A DNA stretch of 64,000 nucleotides from Kribbella flavida DSM 17836 (GTDB lineage: Bacteria; Actinomycetota; Actinomycetes; Propionibacteriales; Kribbellaceae). This document shows positions 8,107-15,404 of the stretch, in pieces. The position numbers were made by a program, and so were the translations under genes. Position 1 is the stretch's first letter; each line of letters begins with the position of its first letter. The stretch is from positions 6,510,001 to 6,574,000 of the forward strand of contig NC_013729.1 in the NCBI RefSeq assembly GCF_000024345.1. Direction: 5' to 3'. The notes below the pieces were generated by a model. The model ran no database searches and was not told the origin of the DNA. It was given only the letters and a program-made list of their open reading frames with translations.

Positions 8107-9731
8107 GACGACACCCCCGCGAGCCGGTCCTGCCGCAGCGCGACCTTGCGCACCTTGCCGGTCACCGTCACCGGTACGTCGTCCTGCCCGATCACGGCGA
8201 TCCGCCGGATCGTCGCGGCCACCTCGGCCCCGACCGCCTGGTGGATCCGGTCCGTGCGGTCCAGCGCCGGATCAGCGTCCGGGGCGAGCTCCAGCAGGAC
8301 GTCGGTCAGGTAGCTGCCGTTGTCCGGCACCACGATCACCGTGCAGTCGAGCACCTCCGGAAGCGCCGCCAGGATGCGCTCCTCCGACAACGAGGTGTAC
8401 AGCTGCGGCCCCTCGAAACCGGCCACCGCGTCCGGCACCCGGTCCAGGTGGAAGTAGTGCCCGCTCTCGTCGCGGTGCACCAGGTCACCGGTCAGGAACC
8501 ACCCGTTCAGCCGGAACCGGAACGTGTTCACCGAGTCGTTCCAGTAGCCCGGCGACACGCTCGGCGAGCGGAACCCGAGCAAGCCCGGCCGGCCCGGCGG
8601 CAGCTCGTTGCCGTCAGCATCGAGCACGGCGGCTTCGGCGAACTGGTACGGCTTGCCGATGCAGCGTCCGTAGTGCTCGGTGTCCGGCGTGTGCGTGATG
8701 TGGAAGCCGTTGTGGCCCATCTCGCTGGAGCCGAGGCCGTCGATGAAGTGCGAGCCCGGCACCGTGACCCGGCCGTCCCGGGTGACGGTCTCCCGGGAGC
8801 CGGCTGCGACCAGCTTGCGGATGTGCGGCTCGTGCGCGCAGTCGCCGGTGTTGAACCACAGCCGCACCGACTCCACGGCGTACCGGCTGAGGTCGGCGCG
8901 GGCCAGCCCGGCCCAGGTGACCGCGAAGCCGTAGACACCGTGCGGTTTCCACCGCTCGATCGCGGCCAGCACGTCCGACGCGTCCTGGCTGGACAGCAGC
9001 AGCATCTCGGCCCGGTTGCCGAGCACCTGGTTGACCATCAGGATCGTCGCGGTGTGCGGGATCGGCAGCGCGTTCAGGATCCTGTCGGTGCCCTGCGCCT
9101 GCGGCATCGTCAGCAGGTGCTTGAGCGCGGCGTACAGGGTGGTGTGGGTGTGCAGCACCGCCTTCGGTACGCCGGTCGTGCCACTGGTGTGGGTGATCAC
9201 GACGGGGTCGTCGCGGTGATGCCGGTAGTGCTCGGGCGCCCGTCCGGGATTGCCGGTGCCGAGCTCCTTCGGCTCACCGAGGATCGGTGCCCCGTGCAAC
9301 GAATCCGGCTGGTCCGACTGGCCGGCCAGCAGCTCGCGGTGCGCGGCGTCGGCGAGGATGGCGTCGACGCGCAGCCGGCGGATGTACTCCGACGCGATCG
9401 CCGGGGCCATCTTGCCGTTCAGCAGGGCGGGAATCGCGCCGACCCGGGTCAGGGCCAGGAAGCTCAGCACGATGTCGGCCGCGTCCGTGGCCCAGATCGC
9501 CACCACGTTCCGCCGGCCGATTCCCCGCGCGTGCAGCCACGCTGTCCGGGCCTGGACGCGCTCGTCCAGCTCGCCGAGGGTGAGCGGGTGCTCGGCGGCG
9601 AACTGGTCGACGGCCGTGTCGAAGGTCAGACCCGGCCCGTCCAGGTCGGCGCCGTGCGCGATCACCGTGGCCAGTACGTTGCCGGTCCCGACGGACGGGT
9701 CCGCGGCCAGCTGTGCCCTCAGGCTTCTCAC
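8103..9731 (-). CDS. AMP-forming acyl/aryl ligase (ANL superfamily), copy 1
   Basis: The protein has 542 residues if started at GTG 9731, which gives a GTGA overlap with the preceding stop; an in-frame upstream extension is ignored because it would run into that gene. ANL motifs are present: ITHTSGTTGVPKAVLHTH (phosphate loop), DGLGSSEMGHN, GWFLTGD, and a C-terminal VTGKVRKVALR with the catalytic Lys. It should adenylate a carboxylic acid and pass it to CoA or to a carrier protein. Being inside the ketosynthase operon, it may load the starter unit. The acid is not deducible by eye. Confidence 0.9.
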   Translation of the reverse strand: MRSLRAQLAADPSVGTGNVLATVIAHGADLDGPGLTFDTAVDQFAAEHPLTLGELDERVQARTAWLHARGIGRRNVVAIWATDAADIVLSFLALTRVGAIPALLNGKMAPAIASEYIRRLRVDAILADAAHRELLAGQSDQPDSLHGAPILGEPKELGTGNPGRAPEHYRHHRDDPVVITHTSGTTGVPKAVLHTHTTLYAALKHLLTMPQAQGTDRILNALPIPHTATILMVNQVLGNRAEMLLLSSQDASDVLAAIERWKPHGVYGFAVTWAGLARADLSRYAVESVRLWFNTGDCAHEPHIRKLVAAGSRETVTRDGRVTVPGSHFIDGLGSSEMGHNGFHITHTPDTEHYGRCIGKPYQFAEAAVLDADGNELPPGRPGLLGFRSPSVSPGYWNDSVNTFRFRLNGWFLTGDLVHRDESGHYFHLDRVPDAVAGFEGPQLYTSLSEERILAALPEVLDCTVIVVPDNGSYLTDVLLELAPDADPALDRTDRIHQAVGAEVAATIRRIAVIGQDDVPVTVTGKVRKVALRQDRLAGVSS

Positions 9732-10237
9732 AGTTGTTCTCCCCCACTCACCAACAGGGCGACTGCGGTGTCGCCGGTGGTTGCTTGTTCGACCAGGACG
9801 ACCAGGACCTGGTCGGCCTCGCCGTCGGCCAGCAGCAGCGCGGCCTCGTCCAGGCCGGCCCGGTGCGCGTCGATCGACGGGCTGACGCAGACCACCGGAC
9901 CGCGCAGGCCCCACCGCGCCGCGACGTGACCGGCGACGGCGTTGGGCACCGACTGGAAGAAGTAGAGCGGTCCGATCCGCTTGCTATCGGCAACCGCCTC
10001 GCGGACGTGGGTGGCGCTGGCCAGGTCACCGGTGCGGCTGACCAGGACCAGCGCGGTCCGCTCCATTGGCGCGGTCCGGGCGAAGCACCGATCGGCGACG
10101 ACCGCCACCAGCGGGCTGAACGAGGACCCGACGAAGCCGGGCAGCTGCGGCGGACCTGCCACCGCGTCGTCGCCCGGCTGCGGCCAGTGACTGGCAGTGA
10201 CCACGACCGGGTCCGGGAGTCCGGGCGTCGAGATCAT
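9728..10237 (-). CDS. Free-standing beta-ketoacyl synthase-like N-terminal domain, no catalytic Cys
   Basis: This 169-residue protein matches the short ketoacyl-synthase-like domain found in some polyene-type clusters (Ketoacyl-synt_2 type). It has FFQSVPNAVAGHVAARWGL and then a hydrophobic AD-x-VL strand equivalent to the one after the nucleophile elbow. Where an active ketosynthase has TAC-x-S-G, this protein reads VSPSID, so the nucleophile is missing. The C-terminal half with the two His residues is absent. Its start and stop both overlap neighbours by 4 bases (ATGA, GTGA), so it is not a decayed gene end. It may be a structural or chain-length partner; that is inference. Confidence 0.75.
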   Translation of the reverse strand: MISTPGLPDPVVVTASHWPQPGDDAVAGPPQLPGFVGSSFSPLVAVVADRCFARTAPMERTALVLVSRTGDLASATHVREAVADSKRIGPLYFFQSVPNAVAGHVAARWGLRGPVVCVSPSIDAHRAGLDEAALLLADGEADQVLVVLVEQATTGDTAVALLVSGGEQL

Positions 10238-11316
10238 CCCGCACGCACCAGCAGAGCCGTGTTGGCGCCGCCGAAGGCAGCGTTCAGCGTCAGCCCGTAC
10301 GCCGTACCCGCCGGCCGCGGGGCGTCGGCGATGACGTCCAGCGGGCAGTCCGGATCGGGCGTGGTGAAACCGGCGTTGACCGGAAGCTTGCCTTCCCGCA
10401 GAGCCTGCACGGTCAGCACCAGCTCCAGCAGGCCGGAGGCTTCCAGCGCGTGCCCGTGCACCGCCTTGGTGGAACTGACCGGCACGTCGCTCGCGAAGAC
10501 CCGGCGGATCGCAGCCGCTTCCGAGGCGTCGCTGAAGCCGGTGCCGGTCGCGTTGGCGTTGATGTAGCCGACCACCTCCGGCGGCAGGCCGGCCTTGTCC
10601 AGGGCCGACTCGATCGCGGTCGCGAGCCCGCGACCCGCGGGATCGGGGCGGCACGGATGGTACGCGTCGCCGGCCCGACCCCAGCCCGCGACCTCGGCGA
10701 TGCCTTCGCCGGCCTGCAGAACCACCGCGACCACCCCGTCGCCGAGCAGCAGGCCGCGCCGATCCCTGCTGAACGGGCGGACCACCCCGTCGTCCGCGAG
10801 GGCGCGACCGGCGTCGAACAACGCGAACTGGTCGGACTCCACCAAGTAGCCGGCGGCAACGATGATGCGGTCGGCGGCGCCTCGGCTGATCAGTGCGGTG
10901 GCGTCGGCGACCGCCGTACTGGCTGAGACGCAGGCGCTCGTGTAGATGCGGGCGGCACGGGTGGCCAAGGCGCGGGCCTCGCACCGGCCGTGGACCGCGA
11001 GCAGCAACGGTGTGGTCGCCCGCTGCCCCGGCGTCAGGCCGGCGTCCGCGCAGGCGGTGGTGACGGCGTCGAGCAGTTCCTGCTCGAGCGAACGAGCGCT
11101 GTTGGCCGTCGCAGCCTTCGTCACCCTGCGCTGCGCAGTGTCGAAGCGCCGGACCTCGGTGAAGGCGGCTGCGCCGGTCAGCGCCGCCGCCAGCTGAGCC
11201 TCGGGCCCCCGACCGAGCGCGCTCAGCACCGACATCCCGGTGACAGCGACCGGACGCCGTACGGCGACGCGTGGCCGGCCGACGGACTGTGCCTGGTGCG
11301 AGGTTAGGTCAGACAT
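10234..11316 (-). CDS. Ketosynthase-like protein with Cys-Asn-His site
   Basis: The protein has 360 residues, about 50 shorter than FabF because the region before the nucleophile elbow is reduced. Cys129 is kept (TSACVSAS) and His289 is kept in the KAVHGH motif, but the first catalytic His is replaced by Asn255 in the segment YINANATGTG, where YVNAHGTGT is usual. Loss of this His should impair malonyl decarboxylation, so it may be an acyl transfer partner, a chain-length-factor analogue, or an altered condensing enzyme. The ATG at 11316 overlaps the end of the ACP gene by 8 bases. Confidence 0.85.
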   Translation of the reverse strand: MSDLTSHQAQSVGRPRVAVRRPVAVTGMSVLSALGRGPEAQLAAALTGAAAFTEVRRFDTAQRRVTKAATANSARSLEQELLDAVTTACADAGLTPGQRATTPLLLAVHGRCEARALATRAARIYTSACVSASTAVADATALISRGAADRIIVAAGYLVESDQFALFDAGRALADDGVVRPFSRDRRGLLLGDGVVAVVLQAGEGIAEVAGWGRAGDAYHPCRPDPAGRGLATAIESALDKAGLPPEVVGYINANATGTGFSDASEAAAIRRVFASDVPVSSTKAVHGHALEASGLLELVLTVQALREGKLPVNAGFTTPDPDCPLDVIADAPRPAGTAYGLTLNAAFGGANTALLVRAG

Positions 11317-11557
11317 GGCTGGTCAGGACTTCCGCGAGCACGGCGACGGCGTCGTCGATGGTCCGGATCCGCTCCAGCTGGTCGTCGGTCAGCTCGATGC
11401 CGTACCGCTGCTCGACCTGGTGGACCAGCCAGGCCAGTTCCATCGAGTCGATCCGCTCGCTACCGGCCGGACGTTCGCCGAGTCCGGCCAGCCAGTCGGC
11501 GATCTCCGCTCTGCCCGGCGGGGGCAGAGCGGACGAAGGCGGGGAGAAGGAGGTCAT
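11309..11557 (-). CDS. Acyl carrier protein, copy 2
   Basis: The protein has 82 residues. The phosphopantetheine site is Ser38 in RIDSMELAWLV, followed by VEQRYGIELTDDQ, which fits helix II-III of carrier proteins. The N-terminus is Pro/Ser rich. The ATG at 11557 overlaps the stop of the first ACP as ATGA. It would carry an acyl or aryl thioester on the arm added by the adjacent transferase. Its sequence differs clearly from the first ACP, so the two probably receive different units. Confidence 0.88.
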   Translation of the reverse strand: MTSFSPPSSALPPPGRAEIADWLAGLGERPAGSERIDSMELAWLVHQVEQRYGIELTDDQLERIRTIDDAVAVLAEVLTSHV

Positions 11558-11811
11558 CAGACCTGCTGCGCGACCCGGCCGGCCACCTCGGCGGTGAACT
11601 CGCCGACGGTCATCAGGGCCAGCTGCTCGGACTCGTCGTCGGAGAACCGCACGCCGAACCGGTCCTCCACCCGCACCGACAGGTCGGCCAGCGCCAGCGA
11701 CTCCAGGTCCACCCCGGCCGGGCCGAGCGTGGTCTGGTCGTCGACGCCCTCGACGTCGTAGTTCATGTCCTGCAGCTGCGCGAGCACGAACGCGCGAACC
11801 TCGTCCCTCAT
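11557..11811 (-). CDS. Acyl carrier protein, copy 1 (first gene of main operon)
   Basis: The protein has 84 residues. The carrier site is Ser38 in GVDLESLALADLSVRVED, a DLES-type site resembling ACPs of aryl-polyene and type II systems. A GAAGG ribosome site precedes the ATG at 11811. The divergent phosphopantetheinyl transferase may begin only 17 bases away, leaving almost no space for a promoter. It heads a chain of overlapping genes that reaches the left edge of the window. Confidence 0.9.
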   Translation of the reverse strand: MRDEVRAFVLAQLQDMNYDVEGVDDQTTLGPAGVDLESLALADLSVRVEDRFGVRFSDDESEQLALMTVGEFTAEVAGRVAQQV

Positions 11812-11828
11812 CGGGATACCTTCTTTCT

Positions 11829-12554
11829 GTGGATGAACGTCCGGGGCCCGGTCCGGAACCCGTGCACGTCTGGGTGACACCAACCGGCGACGAGCCGCGA
11901 TCCGCCGCCCACCGCCTGCTCGAACAACTCGGCAGTTCGCTGCTGGGCACTCCGGCTGCCCTTCGTCACGCAACCACCGGCCGCCCGACCCTGAACGGGC
12001 TGTCCGTGAGCCTCAGCCACGCCCGGACCTCCGGCGACGAGCAAAGCGCCGCAGGCGCCGGAGCTGTCGGCACCGAGCGACGCGCCGCGAGCGGCGTGCA
12101 CGGGCTGGTTGCGGTCGCCGCCTCGGTGGCCGGGCCGGTGGGAGTGGATCTGGAGGTGCGGCGTGCGTTCGCGGTGACCGGGATGGCGCGGCGGTGGTTC
12201 GATCCCGCCGAGGCGGCGCTGGTCGAAGCCGCCGACGACCCGGTCGAAACCTTCCTGCTGCTCTGGACCGCCAAGGAGGCGGTCGGCAAAGCCCTCGGCC
12301 GCGGCCTGCGCTCCAACGGCCTCGGCCGCCGGATGCCGGCCCTGACCACCGGAAAGGGCACCCTGCACGCCCACGCGGTTCCGTCCGAGGACCAGCTTGT
12401 GGTGGTTCACGTGCCTCTGCGGTGCGATGCGGTCCTGGCGCTCGCCTGCCCGCGCGGTGTGCGAGAGATCGTGCTGACCGAACATCACGGGGCCGCCTTG
12501 CGCAGCACCGTCAGGTCGCGCACAAGCTTCCCGGTCGTTGTCCTCGGCAACTGA
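11829..12554 (+). CDS. 4'-phosphopantetheinyl transferase, Sfp type
   Basis: The protein has up to 241 residues. The metal- and CoA-binding motifs are present: VGVDLEVRR near residue 95 and WTAKEAVGKALGRGL near 155, with a WF between them. It should activate the two cluster ACPs by transferring phosphopantetheine from CoA to Ser38. The first in-frame GTG (11829) has no clear ribosome site; GTG at 11862 or 11874 would also leave the VHVWVTPTG segment intact or nearly so, so the start is uncertain. The 3' end overlaps the convergent ligase gene by 70 bases. Confidence 0.88.
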   Translation: MDERPGPGPEPVHVWVTPTGDEPRSAAHRLLEQLGSSLLGTPAALRHATTGRPTLNGLSVSLSHARTSGDEQSAAGAGAVGTERRAASGVHGLVAVAASVAGPVGVDLEVRRAFAVTGMARRWFDPAEAALVEAADDPVETFLLLWTAKEAVGKALGRGLRSNGLGRRMPALTTGKGTLHAHAVPSEDQLVVVHVPLRCDAVLALACPRGVREIVLTEHHGAALRSTVRSRTSFPVVVLGN

Positions 12555-13885
12555 CCGAGCACCCGCAGCGTCCGCGGCCGCTTGTACGACGCCAGCAGCT
12601 GCGCCAGTTCGGCCTCCAGCGCTGGCACCCCGCGCGGCGCGTTCAGCTGCACGTACGCCGTGATCGCGCCGTCGAACACGACCACCGCCGCCTCGACTCC
12701 GCGCAACGTCCCGAGCGTGTACTCGACCTCGGTCAGGTCCACCTTCAACCCACCGACCGACACTTGCGAGTCCAGCCGCCCGCGGATCGACACCAGCCCG
12801 GTCTCCGGGTCGATCACCCCGGCGTCCTTGGTCCGCAACCAGCCGTCGGACCAGCGCGCCGGGTCCGACAGCCCGAGGTACGGCGACTCCGGCCGCCGGA
12901 TCTGCAGCTCGCCGTCGACCGCCCGGATCTCGATCCCGGGCGCCGGCCGGATCGCCGGCCGGTGCGCGCCGTGCAGGTCGGTCCCGATCACCCCGACCTC
13001 GGTCATTCCGTACATGTTGCCCAGCGGTACGCCGTACTTGGTCTCGAACGCGTGCGCCACCGACGCCGGCACCAGCTCGCCACCGGTCGTCATCCGCTTG
13101 AACTGGGGCAGCTTCGGCGGCTCGGTCACCGAGGCCAGCAAGCCGATGTGGAACGGCACCCCGAGCACCGTCGCCGGGCTGGAGCCGCTCGCGATCGCCT
13201 GCACGATCGCGTCCCCGGTGAGCCGGGCCGGCGGAACCAGCTGGACGCCCGCGTGCAGTCCGTACAGCAACCCGCCGACCAGGCCGAGCACGTGCACCAT
13301 CGACGGCAGCAGCACGATCCGCTCGCCCCGCTCCGGTACGCCGTCCAGCTGCGTGTAGCGCAGGACCTCCTCGATCAGGTCCTCGGCGGTCCGGCCGATC
13401 ACCTTCGACGGCCCGGTCGATCCCGAGCTGAGCTGCACCACAGCGTGCGCCGTACCGGCCGGGTGGCCGCAGTAGCTGGCCACGTCGGCGTCGACGTCGA
13501 CGAACGTGCGCAACCCCGAGGCGACCGGCCGCTGCGGCGACACGACGACCTGCGGCACCAGCCGCTCGATCGCCCGCCGGACCTCGTAGTCGGTCAGCCG
13601 ATGGTCCAGCAGGATCGCCTGCCCGCCACTGCGCCAAACCGCCAGCAAATAGGTCACGAAAGCCATTGACGGAGGTAACCGCAATGCGGCGGCTCCACCC
13701 GCCCGCAAACCGGATTCCGCCAACTCCGCCTGCCGGTCCCGCACCAGTCGCCGCAGCATTCCACGGTCCACCGGAGTGGGTAACGAAAAGCAGATGTCAC
13801 TGGTGGGTCCGGCCAGCAGCACATCATCGACCCATTGGGCACCCACGGTGGTTCCGGGCACCACGACAGCACCGTCCATGGTCAT
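12485..13885 (-). CDS. AMP-forming ligase (ANL superfamily), copy 2
   Basis: The protein has 466 residues, shorter than typical acyl-CoA synthetases. Motifs visible are VVQLSSGSTGPSKVIGRT, MYGMTEVGV, DGWLRTKDAGV, GRLDSQVSVGGLKVD and a C-terminal LPRTTTGKLVRD with the catalytic Lys. The hinge and GLKVD region are intact, so activity is expected. The ATG at 13885 has a GGAG ribosome site. It resembles stand-alone ligases that load carrier proteins. The gene lies apart from the main operon, on the same strand, with the phosphopantetheinyl transferase between them in the opposite direction. Confidence 0.88.
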   Translation of the reverse strand: MTMDGAVVVPGTTVGAQWVDDVLLAGPTSDICFSLPTPVDRGMLRRLVRDRQAELAESGLRAGGAAALRLPPSMAFVTYLLAVWRSGGQAILLDHRLTDYEVRRAIERLVPQVVVSPQRPVASGLRTFVDVDADVASYCGHPAGTAHAVVQLSSGSTGPSKVIGRTAEDLIEEVLRYTQLDGVPERGERIVLLPSMVHVLGLVGGLLYGLHAGVQLVPPARLTGDAIVQAIASGSSPATVLGVPFHIGLLASVTEPPKLPQFKRMTTGGELVPASVAHAFETKYGVPLGNMYGMTEVGVIGTDLHGAHRPAIRPAPGIEIRAVDGELQIRRPESPYLGLSDPARWSDGWLRTKDAGVIDPETGLVSIRGRLDSQVSVGGLKVDLTEVEYTLGTLRGVEAAVVVFDGAITAYVQLNAPRGVPALEAELAQLLASYKRPRTLRVLGQLPRTTTGKLVRDLTVLRKAAP

Positions 13886-14155
13886 CCGAGCTCCGAGATT
13901 CGCCTTGAACACAAAGGATTCGAAGCACCAGCACCCCCACCAAGGCCTGGCGATGACGCAGACGATACGACACGACGCACCGCGTGCGCTACGGACCGAA
14001 AGTGATGGTCCCACTACCCTTCGCGTTGTGTTCCGGACCGCTTTTCTTTTGCCCTCGCATCAGCGATGCTGCTGCATTTCAAAAAGCCCAGAACTCAAAC
14101 GCTCCATCACTCCACAAACCACTCGAACCCAGCTCGAAGGTTAGGAAATAAACGA
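13886..14155. other. AT-richer intergenic stretch upstream of the second ligase
   Basis: No gene is supported here. The stretch is visibly richer in A and T than its neighbours, with runs such as CTTTTCTTTTGCC and TTTCAAAAAGCCC, and holds a small GCATC-AGC-GATGC dyad. It should contain the promoter of the minus-strand ligase, but no convincing -35/-10 pair was found. A plus-strand open frame crossing it has no family features. Confidence 0.5.
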
Positions 14156-14185
14156 GTGCGGGCTCCCCCGCAGGGGAACCCGCAC
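14156..14185 (-). terminator. Rho-independent-type terminator after the tandem GNAT gene
   Basis: A hairpin with arms GTGCGGG and CCCGCAC plus TCCCC/GGGGA around a CGCA loop, with one mismatch, lies 51 bases past the GNAT stop. On the minus strand it is followed by a T-rich CGTTTATTTCC run. This fits an intrinsic terminator separating the acetyltransferase from the biosynthetic cluster. Confidence 0.7.
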
Positions 14186-14236
14186 GTTGTCAAATCTCCG
14201 TTTGAACCTGTTTTCCACCAAGAATTTCTCCCCCGA

Positions 14237-15355
14237 TCACCCCCGCCGCTGCCACTCCTCGTGGCGTTCGACCGGGTGGAAGCCGAGGCGCGCGTTGACG
14301 GCGTTCATGGCGGTGTTCTGCTCGCCGTTCCAGGTGTGCACGACCAGGGGCTCGCGGTGGACCCGCTGCAGTTCGAGGTGGTTGCGGGCTTTCAGAGCCA
14401 GGCCGAGGCGGTGGCCGCGGTGCGGGGGCGACACCAGCGTGCCCCACTGGAACGCCTTGCCCGGGTCGTGCTCACCGACGTACAACTCGGTGTTGCCGGC
14501 CAGCGTGCCGTCCGGAGCGACCGCGACGGTGATCCAGCCGTGCCGCCCCTGGGCCCGGCTCTGCTCCTCCACGGACCGGACGCGGGCGGCGTCCCAGCGC
14601 TCGGCCTCGACCTCCAGCTCCCCCTGCGGAGCCTCCAGCGCGAACGTGGCCTGCAGCGCCGCGTACGCGTCCACCAGCTCGTCCGGGCACCGGTCCTGCC
14701 AGCTGCGCAGCTGGTAGCCCTGATGGCGCTCGGCGGCCTCGGCACACAGCTTCTCCAGGAACGCGTCCTCCAAGGGCAGCTCGAGCACCCGGTGCACCTC
14801 GTGGTTCGCCGGCGAGAACCCCAACGCCGCCGCAAACCCCTCCCCCGCCGTCCGCCCGCCACTCCCAGCCCGCACGCCGTCCCCCGCCCCATCCCGCCAA
14901 GTGCTGGGTTCTCCCCCCGAATACCCGCCGGTGAACCCAGCACTTGGCGGGTTCTCCTCCGAAATGGCGGGGGTGGGGAGGGGGATGTCGAGTTGGGTGA
15001 CGAGGGTGGTGCGGGCGTGGTGGGCGGCGCGCTCGTCGAGCAGGCGGGCCAGCGCCCGGCCGTAACCCTGCCGGCGGGCGTCCTGCCGTACGGCGATGGT
15101 GGTCGTCAGCTGGGAGGTGTTGTCGGTGAGCGGGAGCTCCAGGAAGAGCGTTCCGGCGATCTGCCCGGCGTCGTCACGGACAGCCCAGATCTCCTTGGCC
15201 CAGTACGCGCTCGGGCGCACCAGCCCGACCCGCATCTCCTCGCGGGTCCAGGTCACCGCGAACGGCCGGCCGTCGTCGAGCGCCGGCCGGTAGACGTCGT
15301 ACCAGGCGTTGTAGGACTCGGTGTCGTGCGGGTCGACGCGTTTCGGAGTGCTCAT
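14237..15355 (-). CDS. Tandem-GNAT acetyltransferase with inserted palindrome
   Basis: The protein has 372 residues and two GNAT domains. The first has RQDARRQGYGRALARLLDE (acetyl-CoA loop R/Q-x2-G-x-G/A) near residue 95; the second has SPPHRGHRLGLALKARN near residue 312 and ends NAVNARLGFHP. A low-complexity Gly/Pro/Ser insert of roughly 45 residues interrupts the first domain between its last strands. It is encoded by a perfect 19-base inverted repeat and flanking DNA at about 14870-14985. The reading frame stays open through it. The substrate is unknown. Confidence 0.85.
   Translation of the reverse strand: MSTPKRVDPHDTESYNAWYDVYRPALDDGRPFAVTWTREEMRVGLVRPSAYWAKEIWAVRDDAGQIAGTLFLELPLTDNTSQLTTTIAVRQDARRQGYGRALARLLDERAAHHARTTLVTQLDIPLPTPAISEENPPSAGFTGGYSGGEPSTWRDGAGDGVRAGSGGRTAGEGFAAALGFSPANHEVHRVLELPLEDAFLEKLCAEAAERHQGYQLRSWQDRCPDELVDAYAALQATFALEAPQGELEVEAERWDAARVRSVEEQSRAQGRHGWITVAVAPDGTLAGNTELYVGEHDPGKAFQWGTLVSPPHRGHRLGLALKARNHLELQRVHREPLVVHTWNGEQNTAMNAVNARLGFHPVERHEEWQRRG
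14893..14951. repeat. Perfect 19-base inverted repeat inside a coding region
   Basis: Arms 14893-14911 (CCCGCCAAGTGCTGGGTTC) and 14933-14951 are exact reverse complements around a 21-base loop. A GGGTTCTCC direct repeat follows each arm. The element lies in frame within the first acetyltransferase domain and codes for a Pro/Ser/Gly-rich loop. It looks like a mobile palindromic unit (REP or MITE style), but only this copy is in the window. Confidence 0.8.
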
Positions 15356-15404
15356 CGGGCCACTGTAGGGAGCAGCGCGCCGACCGCTCCAGCCCTTTAC
15401 CGCC

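Noticed and set aside
9728-10237. Ketosynthase-like half protein as a pseudogene
   Set aside because: Both ends overlap neighbours by exactly 4 bases and the frame is intact, so it appears to be a maintained gene.
13776-14144. 122-residue plus-strand frame before the second ligase
   Set aside because: It overlaps the ligase start and has no ribosome site or domain; low-GC noncoding DNA is more likely.
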